Positions 6,548-12,553 of a stretch of DNA of 13,436 nt are shown piece after piece. The translations under genes were made by a program, and so were the position numbers. Positions within the stretch are counted from its first letter, which is position 1. Each line of letters begins with the position of its first letter. This DNA is from Gammaproteobacteria bacterium. GTDB lineage: Bacteria > Pseudomonadota > Gammaproteobacteria > JAABTG01. A model generated the notes under the pieces. That model did no database searches. It was not told the DNA's origin and saw only the letters and a program-made list of their open reading frames with translations. The DNA lies in assembly GCA_030066245.1 (NCBI GenBank), contig JASJBY010000135.1, positions 1-13,436 on the forward strand, written 5' to 3'.

Positions 6548-8871
6548 ACCAACAGTACACGCTCGGGGTGGTCGGTAATCCCAACTGCGGCAAGACCACT
6601 TTGTTCAATGCGCTGACCGGCTCGAAGCAGAGGGTGGGCAACTGGCCCGGTGTGACGGTGGAGCGCAAGACAGGACGCTATGGCTTTCAGGATCATATCT
6701 TCGAGGTTGTCGACCTGCCAGGCACTTACTCCCTGGACGTCACCGATCAGGAGATATCCCTCGATGAGAAGATTGCCCGGGATTACGTTCACAGCGGGGA
6801 AGCGGATCTCATCGTCAACATCGTTGATGCCTCGAACCTGGAGCGCAATCTCTACCTCACAGCCCAACTGGTGGAGATGAAGGCGCCACTGGTGGTGGCA
6901 CTGAATATGATGGACGTGGCCAAAGACCGGGGCATGCAGATAGACAGTGACACACTGGCCGCGCGCTTGGGCTGTCCAGTGGTGCCCGTGGTAGCCTCCG
7001 CGGGCAAAGGCATCGACGCCCTGAAGCGCATCTTGCTCCAGGCCGCTCAAACACCGCCGATTTCCCATGCCAAGGTCCCCTACGATGACGCCCTGGAACG
7101 GGCCGTCGAGGATTTGATTCCACAGCTCACCGATGCCGCGGCAGCCCGCGGTGCAGACCCTCGGTGGCTCGCCGGGAGGCTGCTGGAAGGTGACGACCTG
7201 GCGACTGACATTGCCCGCGCGGCGGTGAGCCGCGAGGCCCTCGACGACTTGCGGCGGGAAGTCGGCGAAGACATCGACATCCTGTTAGCTGACGCCCGTT
7301 ATGGCTTTGCCAATCGGCTGACGAGTCAGGCGGTCAAGCGGAAGGCGGAGGTATCGCGCCAGCTTTCCGACCGCATCGACAGAGTTATTCTCAATCGCGC
7401 CCTGGGCATACCGGTCTTCCTGGCCATCATGTACCTGATGTTCATGTTTACCATCAACATCGGCGGCGGCTTCATCGACTTCTTCGACATGTTTACGGGT
7501 GCTCTAGTCGTGGACGGGTTAGCCCACGTGCTGGACGGCGCGGGTTCGCCCGAATGGCTTACCGTCGCTCTGGCTAATGGCATCGGCGGCGGTATCCAGG
7601 TAGTTGCAACCTTCGTTCCGGTCATCGTCTTCCTGTATCTGTTTCTGTCAGTGCTGGAGGACTCCGGCTACATGGCCCGGGCCGCTTTTGTCATGGACCG
7701 CTTCATGCGTGCCATCGGCTTGCCAGGGAAGTCTTTCGTGCCACTGATTGTGGGTTTCGGCTGCAACGTGCCGGCGATCATGGCCACCCGTACTCTGGAG
7801 CATCACCGTGACCGGATCCTGACCATTGTCATGGCGCCCTTCATGTCCTGTGGCGCGCGGCTTCCCGTTTACGCTCTGTTCGCTGCCGCGTTTTTCCCCA
7901 TCGGTGGTCAGAACGTGGTTTTCGGGCTCTATCTGATCGGTATCGCGGTGGCCGTACTCACGGGCTTCATCATGAAGAATACGCTGCTTCGCGGAGAGAC
8001 GACGCCATTTGTCATGGAATTGCCTCCCTATCATTTGCCCACGATGAAGGGCGTACTGGCGCGTACCTGGGATCGGACGAGAACCTTCATATTCCGGGCC
8101 GGCAAAGTTATTGTTCCCATGGTGCTTGTGCTCAACTTTCTGAACGCTATTGGCACGGACGGCAGCTTCGGCAACGAGGACAGCGACAGCTCCGTGCTCA
8201 GCGAGGTGGGTCGGACCATCGCACCCGCCTTTTCGCCCATGGGACTGGACGAGGAAAACTGGCCAGCCGCCGTGGGTATATTCACGGGCGTGCTGGCGAA
8301 AGAGGCGGTTGTAGGCACCCTGGACGCCATGTATACGGCGTTGGCAGCGGCGGAGGCCGGTGAGACAGGCGAGGAAGCAGCCTTCAGCCTCGGGGCTGCC
8401 ATTGCGGAGGCATTCGCCACCATCCCCGCCAACCTGTCCGATGCGCTTGGAACCTGGTCCGATCCGTTAGGCGTCGGCATTGGCGATGTCAGTAGCCCAG
8501 AGAATGCTGCTGAAGACCAGGAGGTGGCCACGGGTACCTTCGGTGCCATGGCAGCGCGCTTCGACGGCGCCGCGGGTGCCTTTGCTTATCTACTGTTCAT
8601 TCTCCTGTATTTCCCCTGCGTCGCGGCCATAGCCGCCGTCTATCGCGAGACCACGATGGGCTGGACCGTGTTTGTAGCCGCCTGGACCACGGGTCTCGCA
8701 TACATGGTGGCTACAGTCTTTTTCCAGGCCGCCTTCATTACCCGCCACCCCGGCACATCCATGGCCTGGATCGGTGGAATGCTCGCCATCTTTGCCATCG
8801 TTGTGATCGCTATGCGACTCTGGGCACAGCGGGAGTTGGCTGCCGGCCGACTGATGCGGGAAGGGGCATAA
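6544..8871 (+). CDS. feoB: Fe(II) transporter FeoB (G-protein-coupled permease)
   Basis: A 775-aa FeoB of full length. It imports Fe(II) across the inner membrane. The N-terminal G domain has G1 GNPNCGKT (11-18), switch region GVTVERKTG (36-44), G3 DLPG (57-60), G4 NMMD (121-124) and G5 around ASAGKG (151-156). A helical GDI-like spacer covers roughly 170-275. The membrane part starts near residue 283 and has two Gate motifs: the first holds GFGCNVPAIMATRTLE (Cys407) and MSCGARLPVYALF (Cys436); the second contains LAKEAVVGTL (Lys586-Glu587). A further conserved cysteine is in YFPCVAAI (Cys692). Acidic, Ala-rich loop 609-680 before it is typical in gammaproteobacterial FeoB. The start overlaps the second feoA by 4 bp. 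Confidence 0.98.
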   Translation: MNQQYTLGVVGNPNCGKTTLFNALTGSKQRVGNWPGVTVERKTGRYGFQDHIFEVVDLPGTYSLDVTDQEISLDEKIARDYVHSGEADLIVNIVDASNLERNLYLTAQLVEMKAPLVVALNMMDVAKDRGMQIDSDTLAARLGCPVVPVVASAGKGIDALKRILLQAAQTPPISHAKVPYDDALERAVEDLIPQLTDAAAARGADPRWLAGRLLEGDDLATDIARAAVSREALDDLRREVGEDIDILLADARYGFANRLTSQAVKRKAEVSRQLSDRIDRVILNRALGIPVFLAIMYLMFMFTINIGGGFIDFFDMFTGALVVDGLAHVLDGAGSPEWLTVALANGIGGGIQVVATFVPVIVFLYLFLSVLEDSGYMARAAFVMDRFMRAIGLPGKSFVPLIVGFGCNVPAIMATRTLEHHRDRILTIVMAPFMSCGARLPVYALFAAAFFPIGGQNVVFGLYLIGIAVAVLTGFIMKNTLLRGETTPFVMELPPYHLPTMKGVLARTWDRTRTFIFRAGKVIVPMVLVLNFLNAIGTDGSFGNEDSDSSVLSEVGRTIAPAFSPMGLDEENWPAAVGIFTGVLAKEAVVGTLDAMYTALAAAEAGETGEEAAFSLGAAIAEAFATIPANLSDALGTWSDPLGVGIGDVSSPENAAEDQEVATGTFGAMAARFDGAAGAFAYLLFILLYFPCVAAIAAVYRETTMGWTVFVAAWTTGLAYMVATVFFQAAFITRHPGTSMAWIGGMLAIFAIVVIAMRLWAQRELAAGRLMREGA

Positions 8872-8893
8872 CGCTCAGCAGGTATAGGTCAGG

Positions 8894-9154
8894 ATGATTC
8901 TTTCAGAACTGGCAAGATTTCTCGCGCACCAGCGGCGCGCGGCCCTAATAGATCTGGCGCATCACTTCAGGTCGGATCCGGAGGCCCTGCGCGGCATGCT
9001 GGCTGTGCTGGAACGAAAAGGAAAGGTGCGCAAGCTGCCTGTGGGTACTCCGTGTGGGGAGGGCTGCTGCAAATGCGACCCGGCTTCGGTGGAAATCTTT
9101 GAATGGGTTGAGAGGCCAGGTATTGCACTGGCGGGAGATTCTCGGAGGCACTAA
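8894..9154 (+). CDS. feoC: FeoC-type winged-helix protein with Fe-S cysteines
   Basis: An 86-aa FeoC. The N-terminal winged helix (residues 1-50: ILSELARFLAHQRRAALIDLAHHF, then MLAVLERKGKVRKL) is followed by the wing cysteines CGEGCCKC at 54-61 (Cys54, 58, 59, 61), which in characterised FeoC proteins bind an oxygen-sensitive Fe-S cluster. FeoC is thought to stabilise FeoB or adjust it to oxygen and iron state, and possibly to act on transcription. It lies 22 bp after feoB. Alternative function: none seriously considered. The Arg/His-rich C-terminus (GDSRRH) is not conserved. Confidence 0.93.
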   Translation: MILSELARFLAHQRRAALIDLAHHFRSDPEALRGMLAVLERKGKVRKLPVGTPCGEGCCKCDPASVEIFEWVERPGIALAGDSRRH

Positions 9155-9173
9155 GCCGGGATCCTGACACGGC

Positions 9174-9815
9174 ATGAGCTTGGCAACGAAGAACGGCCCT
9201 TTGCCGCCTGAGCTGGCGGGCCAGAGGGGTCTGGAGCCGGTCCTCGTCATCGGAGCCCACCGGGAGGAACTTAGTTTTGGAGAACGGGTAGCCGAGGGAT
9301 TGGATCCCCGTATCGATGTTCTGCGGATTCCAGTTGGCATTTCGGGGCACTGGCCACGGCCCGACGAAGTCTTCTATTACGAGACCCGGCATCGGGAGCT
9401 CTACCTTCAGCTTCGCCAGCAGGTCCGCGGCCGCTACAAACTGGTGATCGACTTGCACAGAGGCATCAATCAGGCCGGTCGCTGTGCGGATGTCTACAGT
9501 CGTGACGCGGAGCTATTGCAATGCGTGCAACACGCAGCGAAAGGGCACTACGGGAGCGACATGGGCGCGAGTTTGGTACAGGTAGTGCGGCTCGCTTCCC
9601 GTGCAGAAATTTGTAGGGTCAACAGCACGGCGCACCCCACTTCGCCGCCAGCGGGACCTTTCGGCAAGACGGTGATTCCAGCCGGAGTTTGGGACAGTAA
9701 CAAGTTTCTCTATGTGGGGATCGAGATCTATCTGGCTTGTGACGGCCAGGGAGACGCCGAGGATTGGTCGTTTGCGCGTCGTTTGGTGTTGGACACGGTC
9801 CGGTGCGCTAGCTGA
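9174..9815 (+). CDS. M14-type zinc hydrolase homologue (AstE/aspartoacylase-like)
   Basis: A 213-aa soluble protein. It carries what look like the metal and catalytic elements of the succinylglutamate desuccinylase/aspartoacylase branch of family M14: GAHREE at 27-32 (HxxE zinc motif, His29 and Glu32), IDLHRGI at 92-98 (third ligand His95 in the DLH motif), and GIEIYL at 182-187 with Glu184 where the general base is expected. It is shorter than AstE (about 320 aa), so the C-terminal domain may be absent. The substrate is unknown. It starts 19 bp after feoC and ends 12 bp before the next small ORF, placing it within the feo transcript, which is not a standard feo component. An N-formylglutamate-hydrolase-like fold is the other possibility. 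Confidence 0.6.
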   Translation: MSLATKNGPLPPELAGQRGLEPVLVIGAHREELSFGERVAEGLDPRIDVLRIPVGISGHWPRPDEVFYYETRHRELYLQLRQQVRGRYKLVIDLHRGINQAGRCADVYSRDAELLQCVQHAAKGHYGSDMGASLVQVVRLASRAEICRVNSTAHPTSPPAGPFGKTVIPAGVWDSNKFLYVGIEIYLACDGQGDAEDWSFARRLVLDTVRCAS

Positions 9816-9827
9816 TGGGCGAGCATC

Positions 9828-9962
9828 ATGACGAGTCCACAGGGTAGACCAAGCAAGATCGTGCAGGTGGAAAGACTTAGCAAGGCGCTGGCACTGGTGC
9901 AGGGGCGGGTGAGTATGATCCGGGCGAGGCTCGATGGGTGGCGCATCCCAGGCTGGTCCTGA
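9828..9962 (+). CDS. Short ORF between the zinc hydrolase and the HMA_2 gene (44 aa)
   Basis: ATG at 9828 with a GGGCGAG-like site about 5 nt upstream opens a 44-codon frame: a basic N-terminus, then an amphipathic helix (VERLSKALALVQGRVSMIRARLDG). It ends at a TGA 29 bp inside the next frame. It could be a separate small protein, or the N-terminal segment of the HMA_2 protein cut off by a frameshift; notably it is in the same frame as that gene's displaced 3' end. I cannot decide which. Confidence 0.35.
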   Translation: MTSPQGRPSKIVQVERLSKALALVQGRVSMIRARLDGWRIPGWS

Positions 9963-10304
9963 TATTGATATAGATGGCGGCCGTATTCGTGTGCGGTCCG
10001 GACACTTCCGCTGTCGCCCCGACAGGGCGCGGTCCGCCGAGGGGGAACTCGGGGCCATCCTTCGCATAACTCAGCGCAGAGTGAACCGCCACGCGGGAAG
10101 CATCACGGTCAAATACGTTAGGCTTTACTGACTCACTCCGACGTGCTCACTGCGCTGGAGCAGGTCGGCTGTCCGGAGGCGTCCGTTCGCAGCGACGAAG
10201 GAGCCCGCAGGGCAGGGGAGATGTTCGGAAAGGCCCTGGTCGGGGGGATGGTTCAGAAAGCCATGACGCAATCCGCGCGAACGCTGGTCAGCGCGTTCAT
10301 TTGA
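9934..10304 (+). pseudogene. HMA_2-type heavy-metal-associated protein, frameshifted
   Basis: Two frames together spell one known architecture. The first (9934 to a TGA at 10129-10131) gives GGRIRVRSGHF, then AEGELGAILRITQRRVNRHAGSITVKY, the beta-alpha-beta core of small HMA_2-domain proteins, which lack the CxxC. The second frame, from about 10122, gives ALLTHSDVLTALEQVGC and, after a linker, GKALVGGMVQKAMTQSARTLVSAFI, the amphipathic tail these proteins end with. Joining them near 10117-10122 restores a protein of about 124 aa. The break may be a real mutation, a sequencing error or, less likely, a recoding site: no slippery heptamer is evident. It sits between the zinc hydrolase and the CopD-like gene in the presumed feo transcript. 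Confidence 0.6.
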
Positions 10305-10349
10305 TAAACTCGTACGGTAGGACGACACGCACTAGGCTGACTCTATTTC

Positions 10350-10823
10350 TTGGAACATTTCATTCTTGCGCGGGTAATCCATGTCCTGAGTGTCGTACTC
10401 TGGATTGGGGGAGTGGCCATGGTGACTACCGTTCTGCTGCCCTCCGTTCGTCGCTTCAAGTCCCCCGAGGAACGGGTGGCTTTCTTCGAGCGGATCGAGC
10501 ATCGATTCGCCTGGCAGGCTCGGTTTACAACCCTAGCGGCTGGTCTCTCTGGCTTCTATCTGGTCCAGGTGACGGGCGCTTGGCATCTCTACGCCGACCT
10601 GCGTTTCTGGTGGCTTCACGCCATGACCCTGATCTGGGTCGTTTTTTCGTTGATGCTCTTCGTCCTTGAGCCGCTGGTGTTGCACCGGTGGTTTCGCTCC
10701 CGGGCCATACGGGAACCGGAGAAAACCTTCCGGCGGATTCAGCGGATGCACTGGCTGCTGCTCGTGCTGAGCCTGATAACCGTGGCGGGTGCTGTTGCCG
10801 GCAGCCATGGCTGGCGGTTATGA
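10350..10823 (+). CDS. CopD-like four-helix membrane protein
   Basis: A 157-aa integral membrane protein with four predicted helices (about 8-30, 56-76, 86-110, 134-152). The first has VIHVLSVVLWIGG (His11), resembling the HxxxxxxWxGG start of CopD and related membrane proteins; further histidines lie at 51, 79, 90, 112 and 134. Membrane His of this kind may bind heme or metal. The start is TTG at 10350, needed to include the conserved first helix; there is no clear ribosome binding site, and the next ATG (10420) falls within helix 1. It is probably the last gene of the feo transcript. Codons 133-157 and the stop are duplicated downstream at 11863-11962. Substrate and role are unknown. Confidence 0.7.
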   Translation: MEHFILARVIHVLSVVLWIGGVAMVTTVLLPSVRRFKSPEERVAFFERIEHRFAWQARFTTLAAGLSGFYLVQVTGAWHLYADLRFWWLHAMTLIWVVFSLMLFVLEPLVLHRWFRSRAIREPEKTFRRIQRMHWLLLVLSLITVAGAVAGSHGWRL

Positions 10824-10845
10824 GCGGGGACTAATCGTCTGTTGA
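10746..10845 (+). repeat. Direct repeat copy 1 (left boundary, att-like)
   Basis: This 100-bp segment covers the last 25 codons of the CopD-like gene, its TGA and 22 bp beyond. It matches 11863-11962 at 97 of 100 positions with no gap (offset 1117). Differences are at 10749 (C/A), 10760 (G/A) and 10808 (T/C). Identity stops abruptly after GTTGA at 10845. Confidence 0.95.
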
Positions 10846-10966
10846 GCTAACCGCGGCAACCGTCGCATTACTTTGAAACGTATGACTCAATGTCATCGGG
10901 TTCCACTAGCTCTCGGTCTGACGGGCCGCGGTAAGGGAGTTTCCCTACCTCTTCTGCAACAGTGAG

Positions 10967-11338
10967 TCAGGTGGACGGTGGTTGAGACCTGCTGCGCAAC
11001 TCTCGAAGCTTCGCCGATAGTTCTGGCAAGTCGTCCTGGATGATGCTCCAGATGGTGTCATCGTCGATTCCCAGATAGGCGTGGATTAACCGGTTGCGCG
11101 TCGCAATGATCTGACGCCAGGGAATCTCTGGGCTAGCTTCTCGCACCTCCTGCGGGACATGGGTGGCCGATTCGCCGATGAGCTCCAGATTGCGCAGTGT
11201 GGCATCGTAGGTCAGTGAATCGTCGATGAAGCGAGCCCGATCCATTCCGGCAGTGTAGGTAAGCACTTTCCCCGCGAACTGAATCATGTCGTCCAGGTAG
11301 AACAGCCATTCGCGATAAGTCTCAGACCGTTTAGACAC
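10967..11338 (-). CDS. hepT: HEPN-family toxin HepT
   Basis: A 123-aa HEPN (DUF86) ribonuclease toxin. The catalytic RX4HXY motif is present as RNRLIHAY: Arg81, His86 and Tyr88, the last being the tyrosine AMPylated by the partner antitoxin in characterised HepT/MntA systems. The rest is all-alpha as expected (YREWLFYLDDMIQFAGKVL; LRNLELIGESATHVP; DTIWSIIQDDLPELSAKLRELR). I set the start at GTG 11338, so that it overlaps the mntA stop by 8 bp; the frame is open to 11557 but that extension is the shadow of mntA. HepT acts on RNA in the cytoplasm and is silenced by the upstream gene product. Confidence 0.93.
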   Translation of the reverse strand: MSKRSETYREWLFYLDDMIQFAGKVLTYTAGMDRARFIDDSLTYDATLRNLELIGESATHVPQEVREASPEIPWRQIIATRNRLIHAYLGIDDDTIWSIIQDDLPELSAKLRELRSRSQPPST

Positions 11339-11621
11339 GAATGGCTTCACGTTCAATGTACGGTCGCAACTTCGCACGTAGTGCCCTATCCGTAACGAGG
11401 TCAACCGGTCGACCAAGCAGGTCCTCAAGATAGAACTGCACACCAAAATAGCGTTCAGACGTGGCTGGTCCATCGAATGAGACCAGGATATCGACGTCGC
11501 TGTCGGCGTGGGCATCGCCTCGAACTGTAGACCCGAAAACAGCCATCCCGGTGACACCGAAGCGTCTTGCTAAATATCCTTTGTGCTTCGCTAGTAGCTG
11601 CAATGTTTGATTAACATTCAT
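11331..11621 (-). CDS. mntA: Minimal nucleotidyltransferase antitoxin MntA
   Basis: The 96-aa product has the nucleotidyltransferase signature GSX10DXD (Gly30-Ser31 ... Asp42-Val-Asp44) within VFGSTVRGDAHADSDVDILVSF, and a third acidic residue in the VDLV strand (Asp74). In MntA-HepT systems this enzyme transfers AMP to the HepT tyrosine and so neutralises it. ATG 11621 gives the usual family N-terminus (MNVNQTLQLLAKHKGYLARRFGV). The frame stays open up to ATG 11705, which has an AGGAG about 10 nt upstream, so a 28-residue extension is possible. It precedes hepT with an 8-bp overlap, which fits coupled translation. Confidence 0.9.
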   Translation of the reverse strand: MNVNQTLQLLAKHKGYLARRFGVTGMAVFGSTVRGDAHADSDVDILVSFDGPATSERYFGVQFYLEDLLGRPVDLVTDRALRAKLRPYIEREAIRV

Positions 11622-11862
11622 CAGGTTGCTCGTGTGCCCTGTCGACTGCGGGGCGCGAGATCCGGTCATTCCCCGCCAACCGTCGAGGTCTAACGCGATG
11701 ACCATAGCCCACCGTCTCCTGTCAGTCTAGCACCTGGCCACGGCCGAGCCCGGCCGTTCGGCAGCTTCCCTGGTACTCTACGTCACTATGTGCCATGCAG
11801 AAGCATCGCCCGGCTACGTGTCCTGCACTCAGTATTGCCCAGTATCTTGGTTCAGACAGCAC

Positions 11863-11962
11863 ATGAACTGGCTGCTACTCGTGCTGAGCCTGATAACCGT
11901 GGCGGGTGCTGTTGCCGGCAGCCACGGCTGGCGGTTATGAGCGGGGACTAATCGTCTGTTGA
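11863..11962 (+). repeat. Direct repeat copy 2 (right boundary, att-like)
   Basis: This is the second copy of the CopD-like gene end. It begins at an ATG (11863) and spells a 25-codon remnant MNWLLLVLSLITVAGAVAGSH... with intact stop. Two of its three differences from copy 1 are silent and the third changes His to Asn, so the copies probably diverged as functional gene ends. It adjoins sequence resuming at 11963. Confidence 0.95.
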
Positions 11963-12343
11963 AGCACTCGTTACGAGAGATTTCCTCTCTCAAGCTAGTC
12001 CGACTGTTTTTCGTCTTGGCCAACACGAGACCACGCCGCCACCGAGAGCGAGCCCGAGCCAAAAGGACGTTGCGGCAGTGAACGAACTCTCACTGGGCAC
12101 GTCGGAGGGCGGGTTGACAACTGCCTTGCGGCCTGAGGATACTCGAAGGGTCCGGGACAGGGGCGGTTATGCGACCTGTATCAGACTAACGACGAATTTC
12201 TGTCAGCGTGGATGGACCAGACGTTGCGACATGGGTGTCCGTTATCGTTGTAATTCGAAAGACGAGAAACATCGCGGCACGACAGTTCTCAGCTGCGTTC
12301 ACTGGCAGCGGATGTCGCGCCTTCCTTAGTTAAGAGGTGATTT
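11963..12343. other. Intergenic region after the right repeat
   Basis: I find no gene here. A minor dyad GAGAG/CTCTC lies at 11975-11989 and one promoter candidate is listed separately. An open frame at 12078-12329 has no ribosome binding site and an Arg/Cys-rich unnatural translation. If the insertion model is right, this is the original sequence that once followed the CopD-like gene. Confidence 0.4.
12114..12143 (+). promoter_or_regulatory. Sigma70-like promoter candidate upstream of the 53-aa ORF
   Basis: A perfect -35 TTGACA (12114-12119) is followed after 18 bp by GATACT (12138-12143, 4 of 6). The inferred start near 12150 would leave a leader of about 195 nt before the ATG at 12344. 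No operator is seen. Confidence 0.4.
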
Positions 12344-12505
12344 ATGAGTGACCAACCCAAGAAAAGACCCCAAGTGCCTGAGGGGAAATCGCTTTTTTTG
12401 ACAACGCGTCAGAAAAAGCCGAATGAGAAAGGTTTCGTCGGCTACGAAACCATCTGGAAATCGTTTCAAAAAGAGGCCGAGTATACCCCCCCGAAACGGC
12501 CATAA
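12344..12505 (+). CDS. Small basic orphan protein (53 aa)
   Basis: ATG at 12344 follows a strong Shine-Dalgarno AAGAGGTG (12332-12339) at 4-5 nt. The 53-residue product is rich in Lys, Pro and Gln, with a central segment FVGYETIWKSFQKEAEY that may form a helix, and ends in PPKRP. I recognise no family; it lacks a signal peptide and a membrane helix. It is in the same frame as the large gene at 12554, separated by one TAA and 48 bp. The shared frame and the hairpin between suggest translational coupling, although they may be chance. Confidence 0.6.
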   Translation: MSDQPKKRPQVPEGKSLFLTTRQKKPNEKGFVGYETIWKSFQKEAEYTPPKRP

Positions 12506-12511
12506 TACGCC

Positions 12512-12541
12512 AGCCGCGAAGACCCGCAGGGTCGCGCGGCT
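12512..12541 (+). other. GC-rich hairpin between the 53-aa ORF and the large orphan gene
   Basis: AGCCGCG (12512-12518) pairs with CGCGGCT (12535-12541) and GACCC (12521-12525) with GGGTC (12529-12533), around a GCA loop, with a 2x1 internal loop. No T-run follows, so it is not a good terminator. It begins 7 nt after the TAA of the small ORF and ends 12 nt before the next ATG, where a ribosome binding site would be expected and none is seen. Confidence 0.6.
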
Positions 12542-12553
12542 ACAACCAAGCTT

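Larger units (their letters stand above)
10846..11862. mobile_element. Presumed 1.0-kb toxin-antitoxin cassette between the direct repeats
   Basis: The block between the two 100-bp repeats carries only the minus-strand HepT/MntA pair. It shows the hallmarks of a site-specific insertion at a gene 3' end: the interrupted gene remains complete, and its end is copied at the far side. No recombinase or terminal inverted repeat is seen, so either integration used an enzyme in trans, or this is a remnant of a larger island. A bulged hairpin (GGTAAGGGA/TCCCTACC, 10930-10949) follows the hepT stop. A 6-bp dyad ACGGCC/GGCCGT (11740-11757) lies upstream of mntA. Confidence 0.45.

Noticed and set aside
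11829..12329. Open frames on either strand around the right repeat
   Set aside because: The minus-strand frame is antisense to the repeat and the plus-strand frame has no binding site; both translations look non-coding.
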